Assembly (NCBI RefSeq): GCF_014698505.1
Contig: NZ_JACJTD010000001.1
Coordinates: 310,001-374,000, forward strand
Length of the DNA stretch: 64,000 nt
DNA from: Nostoc foliaceum FACHB-393
Lineage (GTDB): Bacteria; Cyanobacteriota; Cyanobacteriia; Cyanobacteriales; Nostocaceae
Direction of reading: 5' to 3'
Part shown: positions 48,701 through 55,966 of the stretch, in pieces
How the letters are laid out: every line of letters starts with the position of its first letter
Position numbering within the stretch: position 1 is the first letter of the stretch
Notes under the pieces: generated by a model
The model's input: the letters and a program-made list of their open reading frames with translations, nothing else
Told to the model about the DNA's origin: nothing
The model's database searches: none
Translations under genes and position numbers: made by a program

Positions 48701-51256
48701 GTAGAGAAGACCCCAGATGCAATAGCTGTGGTGTTTGAAAACGAAAATATGACTTATGAGGAGTTGAATAGACAGGCGAATAAATTGGCGCATTATCTGC
48801 ATTCAGTAGGGGTAAAATCAGATGTACTAGTTGGTATTTGCGTTGAGCGATCGCTAGAAATGGTAATTGCGTTATTAGGTATTCTTAAAGCTGGTGGCGC
48901 TTATGTCCCCATCGATTCAGCTTATCCCCAAGAGCGGATAAATTTCATCCTAGAAGATGCTCAGACACCAGTCTTATTAACTCAACAAAAACTACTAGAA
49001 AAAGTTGGTGTTCAAGACAATATACAGCTTATTTGTTTAGATACTGACTGGGAAATTATTACCCAACAAAGTGCAGAAAACCCAGTTAATGAAGTAGTAG
49101 CGGAAAACTTAGCCTATACCATTTACACATCTGGTTCCACAGGTAAGCCCAAGGGAGTAATGATCTCTCACCGTGCTATTTGCAATCATATGTTTTGGAT
49201 ACAAGCAAAATTTCCCATGACGGAAGCAGACAAACTGCTCCAGAAAACTCCCTTAAGTTTCGATCCTTCTGTCTGGGAATTATATGCACCATTGTTAGTA
49301 GGCGCACAGTTGGTTATAGCTCGTCCAGGAGGTCATCAGGATAGTGCTTATCTAATTAAAATCATTAATGAACAAAAAATTACTTTTGTTCAATTTGTTC
49401 CATCGTTACTACAAATGATCTTAGAACAAGGAGGAATTGAAACTTGTAATTCTCTAAAACACGTCTTCTGTGGAGGTGAAACTTTACCAGTTTCTCTGCA
49501 AGAAGGTTTGTTTAGTAAACTAAATATCAACTTTCACAATCTCTATGGCCCAACTGAAGTTTGTATCAATACAACCTTCTCAACTTGTCAGCCTGGAATT
49601 AATCAAAAAATTGTTCCAATTGGTCGCCCAATTTCTAACAACCAAATTTATATTCTCGATCAGAATTTACAACCCGTTCCTATTGGTGTTCCTGGCGAAC
49701 TGCACATTGGCGGCGCTGGACTGGCGCGGGGTTATTTAAACCGTTCAGAGTTAACCGCCGAAAAATTTATTCCCAATCCTTTTAATAGTTCAAAATCAGA
49801 ACGTCTCTATAAAACAGGTGACTTAGCACGTTATCTCCCTGATAGCAATATTGAATTTTTGGGGCGTATTGATAACCAGGTAAAAATTCGCGGTTTACGC
49901 ATAGAATTAGGAGAAATTGAAGCAGTATTAAATCAGCATCCAGATGTCCTCAATGCGGTGGTGATTACTTGTGCAGATTCAGTAGGAAGTCAATGCCTAG
50001 TTGCATACATTGTCTCCTCAATTGAGAAACTTAACTCTGTAAATCAGCTACGTACTTTCCTGAAAGAAAAACTGCCTGAATACATGGTGCCAGCACACTT
50101 TGTCATATTAGATTCTCTACCTTTAACACCTAATGGCAAAGTTGACAGAAAGGCACTATCTGCACTTAATTTTGAAAGGAATATCGACTCCAGCCAACAA
50201 ATTCCTCCTCGGACCGCGTTAGAGCATAAATTAGTCCAAATTTGGCAAGAAATACTGCAAGTTAGCCCTATTGGTGTTACTGAAAACTTCTTTGACTTGG
50301 GCGGTCATTCGCTCTTAGCTATTCGGTTAATAGCAACAATTGAACAACGTTTAGGATTCAATCTACCTGTTGTTACTTTATTCCGGGAAGGTACGATAGA
50401 GAAGATGGCAGCTTTGCTAGAACAAGAGCGGTCAAGTAGTGATTTAGATGTTCTAGTTCCTTTACAAACTAAGGGTGATTTACCCCCTTTATTTTTTGTA
50501 CATCAAGCAGGCGGCTATGCTCTTTCCTACTCTGTACTTGCTCAAGCTTTGGGTCAAGAACGTCCAGTTTATGCACTTCAGGCAAAAGGTTTAGATGGGA
50601 AACAACCGCCTTTAGATACTATCGAAGCAATGGCTGCTAGTTACCTAAAAGCAATTCGAGAAATCCTGCCTCTTGGGCCTTATTTGCTAGGTGGTCACTC
50701 TTTGGGAGGACTCATTGCTTTTGAAATGGCTTCCCAATTGGAAGCTGGGGGAGAACAGGTTGAGCATCTGTTAATTATCGATACTCATCCGCCATTGTCA
50801 ACTCCTGAAATTGAGACTTCTCTTGAAGATGAGGCTGCTATTCTTTGCTTTATTGTTGAGCAAATAGGACTGCATTTTAATACAACTGTAAGTGTTAATT
50901 ATGACGAACTTTCGATTCTAGATAAAGCGGCTCAATTTGATTATGTGCTGCAACTGTTGCAACACTATGAACTCATTCCTCCTGATTCAGGACGCAGTAT
51001 AATTTTCGGCTTACTCAATGTTTACAAAGCTAATTTGCAGGCAAGTCTGCGTTATCAACCACAACCCATTAAAGCTGGCATATCACTATTCAAAACTTCA
51101 TCATTATCAGAAAATTTTCCAGATGATCCTACTGTAGCTTGGGGGCAATTAACTAAAGGTCGAGTATGCGTTTGTTGCGTAACTGGTGAACATGAAACGG
51201 TTTTAAAAGAACCTCATATCAGAAAAATTGCAGCAGAAATTTTAGAGATATTATAA
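42752..51256 (+). CDS. NRPS, modules 8-9 with N-methyltransferase and thioesterase (NMe-Thr, Gln)
   Basis: This 2834-residue synthetase ends the assembly line. Residues 1-35 (IELLELLLEEEGIELEKDQF) look like a TubC-type docking domain. Domains: C (HHTIADA at 169-175, with alanine where glycine is usual), A1 (485-1410) interrupted by an N-methyltransferase (SAM motif VLEIGCGTG near 1023), PCP (LGGHS near 1448), C (HHIISDG near 1650), A2 (1975-2470), PCP (LGGHS near 2515), TE (2565-2834, GHSLGG near 2650). The A1 code reads DFGNIGMVHK, Thr-like but with glycine instead of tryptophan at position 239. A2 reads DPWQFGLINK, near the Gln code DAWQFGLIDK. The order NMe-Thr then Gln then TE equals the C-terminal end of hassallidin, and the TE should close the ring by ester formation with a Thr hydroxyl. 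It is the third gene of the halogenase-GT2 operon. Confidence 0.95.
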   Translation: MMNSEINDIELLELLLEEEGIELEKDQFLIPRRSLTQAPASFQQRRLWFLYELEPTSSAYNICSVFSLHGNLQVEALQEAFKQLQQRHESLRTTFIVIDGEPWQQIHPDYLAEVVLEDWSDKTTDAEKQILRIGHSEAEYAFDLETGPLVRSRLFRLASKQYILTLTLHHTIADAWSIGVFLQEIAALYQLAIQKDKTALPDLKIQYADYALWQQERFNHLALQDSLAYWEKQLAELPVLQFPIDFTRPRLQSFRGDLVKFSLPISLTNAIRTFSQKEGATLFMTLMGAFQALLARYTGQEDIPVGTSIANRPGIDAEKLIGFFVNMLVIRTDLSDEPSFCKLLNRVRETVLEAFEHTEVPFETLVDRLHLERDTSRNPLFQIAFTLLNAPKPQFSTGDLEVSILATQEAARFDLELFITESEKQLNGVLSYNIDLFKRETVERFARHFCQLLENLIAQPDTPVSRLPFLLTEELSQLVPATPRQTFPVQFCLHEIFSQQAKLRPQQTALIFENETLTYSQLNHRANQLAHHLINLGVKPESRVGLWLSRSLDLVASILAILKVGGVYVPFDPDYPSDRIAYMIEDSQVAVLLTHTQFKEQIPSHQATVIFIDNCEAELAKLQTTEPKVLVQPDNAAYIIYTSGSTGKPKGVVVTHRHVVRLMLATEKWFNFNAKDVWTLFHSCAFDFSVGEIWGALFFGGRLIIVPYLVSRSPEEFYNLLCDAKVTVLNQTPSAFRQLMQAEEILCREGELELRYVIFGGEALDLASLEPWFERHDDQLPLLVNMYGITETTVHVTYRPIRLRDVKQRLGSLIGKPIPDLSLYILDRHCQPVPIGVVGEMYVGGAGVTRGYFNRPQLTAERMIPNPFNNLKPERLYKTGDLARFLENGEIEYIGRNDHQVKIRGFRIELGEIEGVIKRHPGVRDALVIVREESKEDVRIAAYIVPKDQISDYETLKQEQTQEWQYTFNETYRHNETEANESFNITGWNSSYDNQPIPAADMRQWLNNTLARIQALKPQRVLEIGCGTGMILLNIATQVKSYWGTDFSQEAISRLTNIIQNRSWNHINLLTREATDFSQIPDVEFDTIIINSVAQYFPSIEYLQQVIAGALQILAPGGSLFIGDNRNLQLLNYFHTSIAFCQADDNTNRETFKIQVRRLAETENELVLDPTFFVNLTKVFPNLEAVEVHLKEETSHNELTKYRYDVVLHKLGNSPNNVIEPIWKNWEAALQLEDLRQEIIKSGAIGWRGIPNARLIKDETVLQWLEGNDRKNTIGNLRESIDKINLNQAIDPADLSALAKDIGCQLTISHSPDLSPIYFDVCFYPKTDGKRRSPVMPINSIVPTQATNYYWIDPLKGRFAKTLISQLKEQVREELPEYMRPSSFVLLESFPMTPSGKLDWRALPAPERDLALSKQAFVQATTPTQARLCTLWLDVLGIDTISVTDDFFHLGGHSLLATKLVSRIREEFNLALPLRKVFEHSTIAGLAEEIERLAVVSDSTSTLQDIIPQIAHRENLPLSFSQARLWFLDWLEPNNPAYNIAIAFRLDGDLNQEALHRSLQEIIQRHEVLRTTFETKDGVAVQVIHESDEVPLTLINLSHLEPEKQEEAVKKSIREAIISPFNLRTLPLLRVHLYQLNEDVHVFVLVIHHIISDGWSLGLMIKELSLSYAAFCQGDASPLSPLSLQYGEFARWQRTTFEQTQLPAQLAYWKAKLGGKIETLELPTDFPRPAIARYQGATVSFTINTEVGDRLQKLCESQGATLFMGLLGVFSTLLMRYSGQQDLLIGTPIANRNRKQIEELIGFFVNTLVIRTDLTGNPDFNTLLLRIKEETLQAYAHQDVPLEKIVEELHPERNLSHHPLFQVMFVLQNAPMGNLELPNLSLIPLELEQVTAKFDLTLLMIETEAGIQGTWEYRTDLFDVTTINRMVGHFQTLLESIVANPKQRITQLPLLTATEQNQLLVNWNQTQVEYPQDKCLHQLFELQVEKTPDAIAVVFENENMTYEELNRQANKLAHYLHSVGVKSDVLVGICVERSLEMVIALLGILKAGGAYVPIDSAYPQERINFILEDAQTPVLLTQQKLLEKVGVQDNIQLICLDTDWEIITQQSAENPVNEVVAENLAYTIYTSGSTGKPKGVMISHRAICNHMFWIQAKFPMTEADKLLQKTPLSFDPSVWELYAPLLVGAQLVIARPGGHQDSAYLIKIINEQKITFVQFVPSLLQMILEQGGIETCNSLKHVFCGGETLPVSLQEGLFSKLNINFHNLYGPTEVCINTTFSTCQPGINQKIVPIGRPISNNQIYILDQNLQPVPIGVPGELHIGGAGLARGYLNRSELTAEKFIPNPFNSSKSERLYKTGDLARYLPDSNIEFLGRIDNQVKIRGLRIELGEIEAVLNQHPDVLNAVVITCADSVGSQCLVAYIVSSIEKLNSVNQLRTFLKEKLPEYMVPAHFVILDSLPLTPNGKVDRKALSALNFERNIDSSQQIPPRTALEHKLVQIWQEILQVSPIGVTENFFDLGGHSLLAIRLIATIEQRLGFNLPVVTLFREGTIEKMAALLEQERSSSDLDVLVPLQTKGDLPPLFFVHQAGGYALSYSVLAQALGQERPVYALQAKGLDGKQPPLDTIEAMAASYLKAIREILPLGPYLLGGHSLGGLIAFEMASQLEAGGEQVEHLLIIDTHPPLSTPEIETSLEDEAAILCFIVEQIGLHFNTTVSVNYDELSILDKAAQFDYVLQLLQHYELIPPDSGRSIIFGLLNVYKANLQASLRYQPQPIKAGISLFKTSSLSENFPDDPTVAWGQLTKGRVCVCCVTGEHETVLKEPHIRKIAAEILEIL

Positions 51257-51390
51257 CCCAATACTAGGGCTATTTACTTCTATAGGGACTCTTTTTACTA
51301 GTCGCCTTTAAGCCGATGACGAAAATTATAAAAGAGCAAAATATAGTAACTTGTGAGAGTAGAAAAAGTTATTAGCATGATCATTGTGTG

Positions 51391-51406
51391 TTACTGCATG
51401 CAGTAA
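51391..51406. promoter_or_regulatory. Perfect 16-bp palindrome upstream of SemiSWEET gene
   Basis: TTACTGCATGCAGTAA is a perfect palindrome 122 bp upstream of the SemiSWEET ATG and 134 bp after the NRPS stop, followed by six A residues. It may be a dimeric regulator site. A terminator is less likely, since it has no loop. The remainder of the 272-bp gap is AT-rich with nothing else recognisable. Confidence 0.4.
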
Positions 51407-51528
51407 AAAATAATGATTTCCTAAAAAAAGAAAATGCCGTTAAAACATAACATGCCAATCGTATTTTTCTGTAATGCAAGACTTACTAAGGCGTTACACT
51501 ACAAATGAATTGATATGGTTGCATTGCA

Positions 51529-51783
51529 ATGGATTTTCTGACAATTCTAGGATTAGCTGCTGCTACACTCACTACAATCGCCTTCTTGCCACAGATGTTT
51601 CAAACTTGGCAAACTAAATCAGCAAAAGATGTTTCTTTCGTCATGCTGATTACATTTATGAGCGGTCTTTTTTTGTGGTTAATCTACGGAATTTATCTCC
51701 AAGCCTTGCCAATTATTCTTGCTAATAGCGTGACATTGTTTTTTAACTTGATAATTCTATGGCTTAAAATTAAATATAGATAA
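51529..51783 (+). CDS. SemiSWEET sugar transporter (PQ-loop family)
   Basis: The 84-residue protein has three membrane helices and the PQ-loop motif FLPQMFQTWQTKSAKDVS, the signature of bacterial SemiSWEETs. Length fits the family, which forms dimers that pass small sugars through the plasma membrane in an alternating-access mode. It lies 272 bp downstream of the last NRPS in the same direction. It may simply be a housekeeping neighbour, but a sugar carrier beside a glycolipopeptide cluster is worth noting. Substrate unknown. Confidence 0.88.
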   Translation: MDFLTILGLAAATLTTIAFLPQMFQTWQTKSAKDVSFVMLITFMSGLFLWLIYGIYLQALPIILANSVTLFFNLIILWLKIKYR

Positions 51784-51958
51784 AGAAGCCCCGGCGACTA
51801 GAAATCGCGGCTACACAAATTCTCGTCAGCTTGGGCGGGCTAAAATGAAACCCACGTTGGCGTAGCCTCTCGTAGAGAAGAGAACTAAAACTGGTTTTCG
51901 CCTGTGTAGGCGCGAATTCTATGAAACTGTATTATTCAAACATCCCTAAAAAACACCT
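51784..51958. repeat. Intergenic repeat phrases before radical SAM gene
   Basis: The 175-bp gap contains AAGCCCCGGCGACTAGAAAT followed by CGCGGCTAC, and further on GGCGTAGCCTCTCGTAGAGA with internal arms TCTC (51868-51871) and GAGA (51875-51878). Both phrases are familiar from Nostoc-type intergenic repeats. No gene is visible. Confidence 0.5.
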
Positions 51959-53605
51959 GTGACATCATCTGTATTTACCTCTGAACGCCTTCTTTTCACC
52001 CCCGCTAACCCAAACACCGACGCTATTCCCATCATTTTTGCCTTTCCCAATGAATATAGTGTAGGTATCACTAGCCTCGGCTATCAGGTGGTGTGGGCAA
52101 CCTTGGCAATGCGTGATGATGTGCAGGTGAGTCGCCTGTTTACAGATACTCACGAACAACTCCCCAGAACACCGGAAATTGTGGGATTTTCCATTTCCTG
52201 GGAACTGGATTATGTGAATATTCTAAATTTGCTGGAATCCTTGGATATTCCGATTCTGGCAACCTCTCGTGATGATTCTCATCCGATAATTTTTGGCGGT
52301 GGCCCAGTTCTCACTGCTAACCCCGAACCTTTTGCAGATTTTTTTGATGTCGTTTTACTGGGGGATGGCGAAAACCTACTGGGAAATTTCATTGAGGCGT
52401 ACAAAGAAATAAGAAATGCTTCTAGACAAACTCAACTAAAAAGACTTGCACAAGTCCCAGGAATTTATATTCCCAGTTTGTATGAGGTGGAATATCACAG
52501 CATAGATGGTGCAGTAAAGTCAATTAAACCAATTCTCCCCGAAATTCCCGCAGTGGTACAAAAGCAAACTTATCGGGGAAATACTCTATCAGCATCGACT
52601 GTAGTCACCGAAAAAGCTGCATGGGAAAATATTTACATGGTGGAAGTGGTGAGAAGTTGTCCCGAAATGTGCCGCTTCTGTTTGGCGAGTTATCTCACAC
52701 TGCCTTTTAGGACAGCTAGTCTTGAAAGTTCATTAATTCCAGCCATTGAAAAAGGTTTACAAGTCACAAATCGCCTAGGATTATTGGGCGCTTCTGTAAC
52801 TCAGCATCCAGAATTTGAGACTTTACTGGATTATATTAGTCAGCCAAAGTACGATGATGTCCGTCTCAGTATTGCCTCAGTGCGAACCAATACCGTAACA
52901 GTCCAGTTAGCAGAAACTTTGACGAAACGAGACACGCGATCGCTTACCATTGCTGTAGAGAGTGGTTCCGAAAAAATCCGCCAAATCATTAATAAAAAGC
53001 TGCATAACGACGAAATTATCCAAGCGGCGATAAATGCCAAAGCTGGCGGATTAAAAAGCTTGAAACTCTACGGAATGGCAGGAATTCCCGGTGAGGAACC
53101 AGAAGATTTAGAACAAACTGTGGCGATGATGCGTAATATCAAAAAAGCTGCGCCGGGATTGCGGTTAACATACGGATGCAGCACCTTTGTACCGAAAGCA
53201 CACACACCATTTCAATGGTTTGGGGTGAATCGTCAAGCAGAAAAGCGGTTGCAGTTTTTGCAAAAACAGCTAAAACCACAGGGGATAGAGTTTCGCCCAG
53301 AAAGCTATAATTGGTCGATTATACAAGCTTTATTGTCGAGAGGCGATCGCAGGCTCTCCCAACTTCTCCAGCTTACTCGTGACTTTGGCGACTCCTTGGG
53401 TAGCTACAAACGTGCTTTCAAACAACTCAAAGGACAAATTCCCGATTTAGATTTCTACGTCCACGCCGAGTGGTCAACAGAGCAAGTTTTACCTTGGAGC
53501 CACTTGCAAGGGCCTCTGCCACAGTCTACACTACTAAAGCATTTGGCTGATGCTCAGAGTTATATCAACTCATCTCCAAAAGAATTACAGCCATTGAATT
53601 CATAG
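51959..53605 (+). CDS. Radical SAM protein with B12-binding-like N-terminal domain
   Basis: The 548-residue protein starts with a GTG (MTSSVFTS); no better start is seen, and no clear ribosome site precedes it. The N-terminal third resembles a cobalamin-binding or Rossmann domain (IVGFSISWELDYVNILNLLE, IFGGGPVLTANPEPFADFFD). The radical SAM cluster is SCPEMCRFC (CX3CX2C, about residue 233), followed by the barrel with GMAGIPGEEPED. This layout is widespread in cyanobacteria, and I know no defined reaction for it. It is followed at 11 bp by a CPXCG-type gene, suggesting cotranscription. It is unlikely to belong to the peptide cluster, since the peptide needs no radical methylation. Confidence 0.85.
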   Translation: MTSSVFTSERLLFTPANPNTDAIPIIFAFPNEYSVGITSLGYQVVWATLAMRDDVQVSRLFTDTHEQLPRTPEIVGFSISWELDYVNILNLLESLDIPILATSRDDSHPIIFGGGPVLTANPEPFADFFDVVLLGDGENLLGNFIEAYKEIRNASRQTQLKRLAQVPGIYIPSLYEVEYHSIDGAVKSIKPILPEIPAVVQKQTYRGNTLSASTVVTEKAAWENIYMVEVVRSCPEMCRFCLASYLTLPFRTASLESSLIPAIEKGLQVTNRLGLLGASVTQHPEFETLLDYISQPKYDDVRLSIASVRTNTVTVQLAETLTKRDTRSLTIAVESGSEKIRQIINKKLHNDEIIQAAINAKAGGLKSLKLYGMAGIPGEEPEDLEQTVAMMRNIKKAAPGLRLTYGCSTFVPKAHTPFQWFGVNRQAEKRLQFLQKQLKPQGIEFRPESYNWSIIQALLSRGDRRLSQLLQLTRDFGDSLGSYKRAFKQLKGQIPDLDFYVHAEWSTEQVLPWSHLQGPLPQSTLLKHLADAQSYINSSPKELQPLNS

Positions 53606-53616
53606 CTGAAAACTTG

Positions 53617-53805
53617 ATGCAAAACACAGCTGAGTATTACTGCGCCTATTGCGGCGAACCGAACTTAACTTTTATTGATTTGAGTGCAGGAGGACAGCAA
53701 TCTTATGTAGAAGATTGTCAAGTTTGCTGTAACCCAAATATTTTGTATGTGCGGGTTGATGAAGATACCCTAGATATCGAGATTGATACAGAATCCGAAA
53801 GTTGA
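53617..53805 (+). CDS. CPXCG-motif cysteine-rich protein
   Basis: This 62-residue protein carries two cysteine pairs (YCAYCGEP and EDCQVCCNP) in the pattern of the CPXCG cysteine-rich family, a likely zinc ribbon. The C-terminus is acidic. I prefer the ATG at 53617 to the TTG one codon upstream. Function is unknown. It lies between the radical SAM gene and an SRPBCC gene, all in the same direction. Confidence 0.8.
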   Translation: MQNTAEYYCAYCGEPNLTFIDLSAGGQQSYVEDCQVCCNPNILYVRVDEDTLDIEIDTESES

Positions 53806-53824
53806 ATTTTAGGTTTTTCTTTCC

Positions 53825-54274
53825 ATGCTGCACTTTAAACATTCCTCAGTAATAAATGCGCCGCCAGAAGTAGTTTGGAAATTTCACGAAAGGCCAGATA
53901 TTTTGCAACTCCTGAATCCACCTTGGCAGCCAGTCCAAGTGGTTCGTCGTGAGGGAGGGCTAAATGTGGGCGCTATCACAGAATTTCGCCTGTTTCTCGG
54001 CCCATTACCCCTAACTTGGTTAGCGCGTCATACTGAATGTGAAAAATATCGCCTGTTTACCGACGAACAGATATCTGGCCCCTTTGAGTCTTGGGTACAT
54101 CGCCATGAATTTGAACCGGAAGCTGGCAAAACTAGGCTAACTGATGCAATCTCCTTCTCTATGCCTGGCGGAGGAACAGTTGAATTTGTCAGTGGTTGGT
54201 TAGTGCAAGCGCAACTAGAAGCTATGTTTCGCTATCGCCACTATGTAACGAAACGAGAATGTGAATCACAATAG
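53825..54274 (+). CDS. SRPBCC (START-like) family protein
   Basis: The 149-residue protein has the SRPBCC fold pattern: HSSVINAPPEVVWKFHERPD at the N-terminus, then strands with RHTECEKYRLFTDEQISGPF, and a C-terminal helix (LVQAQLEAMFRYRHYVTKR). Family members bind hydrophobic ligands, and the group is often called polyketide cyclase-like or cell-division-inhibitor-like. Gap to the upstream gene is 19 bp, so it may share the transcript. It has no apparent tie to the NRPS cluster. Confidence 0.82.
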   Translation: MLHFKHSSVINAPPEVVWKFHERPDILQLLNPPWQPVQVVRREGGLNVGAITEFRLFLGPLPLTWLARHTECEKYRLFTDEQISGPFESWVHRHEFEPEAGKTRLTDAISFSMPGGGTVEFVSGWLVQAQLEAMFRYRHYVTKRECESQ

Positions 54275-54296
54275 CAGAATGTGCTGGGAGCAAAAA

Positions 54297-55121
54297 TTAA
54301 TTATCCTGATTTTTCAACCCTTGCCGCGAAACCCACTTTATCAAACCAGGAAACAAGCGATACAAAGCTTGCGAGAAATTCGCCGAACCAACCATCACTT
54401 CTGACTTCTTATTCTTTACTGCATCCCAGATAGCATTTGCCACATCTTCAGGCTTCTCTACCACCGGATTTTTCAGCACACTCTCAAGCTGTCCACGACG
54501 AGCTTGAGCATCTTGCTCATCTTTGCCCCGAAAAACTGCCCGTTCCATTAAAGTACTCTTAATTAAATTCGGATAAATCCCACAAACATGAATCCCTTTT
54601 GGTTGTAGTTCTGCTTGTAGAGCTTCCGTCAAACCTGTCACGCCAAACTTACTAGTACAGTAGGGAACCAAATAAGCTGTTGGCACCTTACCGCCGATGG
54701 AACTTAAATTAACTATAGTTCCACTTCCCCGCTGGAGGAAATGAGGTAGAAGGGCATTAATTGTGTGGATATATCCCCATAAATTAGTGTCTATAATTTG
54801 ATGCCAATCACTCAGAGAAAACTGCTCTACTGGCCCCGATGCAAAGATGCCCGCATTGTTTATCAGCACATCAATATAACCATAATTTTCTAATGCCTTT
54901 TGCACTAATGTGTTTACCTGAGATGGGTCAGTGACATCGCAAGTAACCGTTAATGGTGCTGCACGACCAATGCTTTGCAACTCCTGCGCTAAGGCTTCTA
55001 AGCGGTCAGCATGACGAGCTGCAATTACAAGGTCATATCCTTGCCGAGAAAATAAAATAGCTGTCGCTTTACCAATACCTTCAGAAGCGCCTGTAATCAG
55101 TACTGTAGGAGCCATACTCAT
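54297..55121 (-). CDS. Short-chain dehydrogenase/reductase (SDR)
   Basis: The 274-residue protein is a classical SDR: TGASEGIG cofactor motif near residue 10, CDVTD (near 62), NNAG (near 89), and the catalytic Ser (LSSIGG) with YCTSK (Y-x-x-x-K). An arginine in AARHADR after the second strand suggests NADPH preference. It is soluble and cytosolic, with a substrate that cannot be read. Orientation is opposite to the SRPBCC gene, whose stop lies 23 bp away. The C-terminal part (FSQALYRLFPGLIKWV) resembles lipid-related SDRs. Confidence 0.88.
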   Translation of the reverse strand: MSMAPTVLITGASEGIGKATAILFSRQGYDLVIAARHADRLEALAQELQSIGRAAPLTVTCDVTDPSQVNTLVQKALENYGYIDVLINNAGIFASGPVEQFSLSDWHQIIDTNLWGYIHTINALLPHFLQRGSGTIVNLSSIGGKVPTAYLVPYCTSKFGVTGLTEALQAELQPKGIHVCGIYPNLIKSTLMERAVFRGKDEQDAQARRGQLESVLKNPVVEKPEDVANAIWDAVKNKKSEVMVGSANFSQALYRLFPGLIKWVSRQGLKNQDN

Positions 55122-55449
55122 ACTATATATAAGTTTGAAAATTATTATTTGCTATTTTTTATTTTGGGCAATAATACTCCAGAAACCTTCTAACTTTCGT
55201 TAGATTTTTTATCATATCCAAAATAGTTTTTTAGTGATATTACAGGTATTCATTCGCAGAGCTTTAGTAAAAATATCTCTACTCTATACGCCAGCTATTA
55301 TTAAACTTTTGTTAGATAAGTATTTCCTAAACCACCTTAAAATCTCATTCTTTAGAGTTGCTTCTACTTTGGAACTAGAGACAGATAGCGCTAAATGGGT
55401 ATTTTAAGTAATATGAACAATGTAATTAACTTCTTAAGGAAACTTAACA
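55122..55449. other. AT-rich intergenic region upstream of Hlip gene
   Basis: This 328-bp gap between divergent SDR and Hlip genes should hold both promoters. A small hairpin, TCTAAC (55189-55194) with GTTAGA (55199-55204), is followed by TTTTTT on the plus strand, resembling a weak terminator. No plus-strand gene lies just upstream of it. I see no clear RpaB/HLR1-type box. Confidence 0.45.
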
Positions 55450-55641
55450 ATGGCACTTTATCCTAGTGATAAAACTGAAACCGCATACAATGGCAAAGAC
55501 CGCAATGCTGCTGAACTTGGGCTAACTCCTCAGTCTGAACTTTGGAACGGTCGCTTGGCTATGATCGGTTTTCTTGCTTACTTACTTTGGGATCTCAATG
55601 GTTACAGCGTAGTGCGGGACGTACTTCACCTCATTTCCTAA
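55450..55641 (+). CDS. High-light-inducible protein (Hlip/SCP, CAB/ELIP family)
   Basis: This 63-residue protein has one membrane helix with the chlorophyll-binding signature ELWNGRLAMIGFLAYLLWD (E-x-x-N-x-R-x-A-M). AAGGA (55436-55440) sits 9 nt before the ATG. Hlips bind chlorophyll and carotenoid in thylakoid membranes and quench excess energy, mainly near photosystem II assembly complexes. The gene stands alone and is probably stress or light induced. It is followed by a hairpin and then the carotenoid ketolase gene. Confidence 0.93.
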   Translation: MALYPSDKTETAYNGKDRNAAELGLTPQSELWNGRLAMIGFLAYLLWDLNGYSVVRDVLHLIS

Positions 55642-55706
55642 ACTCCCCGCTAATTATTGAGTATCTTTCTTGCAGCCTTAGATTGTATCCCAAGTATCAA
55701 ACAAAA

Positions 55707-55743
55707 GGCACTGGTTATACTAAATACCAATTTAACCAGTGTC
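55707..55743 (+). terminator. Possible terminator hairpin after Hlip gene
   Basis: CACTGGTT (55709-55716) pairs with AACCAGTG (55734-55741) over a 17-nt loop, 66 bp after the Hlip stop. No T-run follows, so it may instead be a regulatory or processed structure. The rest of the 325-bp gap to crtW holds nothing else I recognise. Confidence 0.4.
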
Positions 55744-55966
55744 CTCACTTGTATCACCCAACCTTTCAACCGAAAACAGTTTTTACAATAGCAGCTGCGT
55801 GTGTAATACTAGTTAAAGTATCTTAATATTTCTACATATTTTTGAGCATTGGCATTGTCCAGTGTAAAAGATTGACCACTAACACAGTTTCCCGGCTAGT
55901 AGTTAGTTGTTTTTGTAATCACTATATTTTTGGAATTTTCTTTTGAATGCTAGGCGGAGTAAAAGT

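Noticed and set aside
1-51256. Entirely new class of biosynthetic system
   Set aside because: Module count, substrate codes, E, MT and TE placement fit the known hassallidin backbone, so novelty is limited to tailoring genes and inserts.
51959-53605. Radical SAM protein as a tailoring enzyme of the peptide
   Set aside because: The predicted product needs no radical chemistry, the gene lies past the cluster end, and similar proteins are widespread in cyanobacteria.
55542-55826. Open frame overlapping the Hlip gene
   Set aside because: It overlaps the well-supported Hlip gene in another frame and has no family features.
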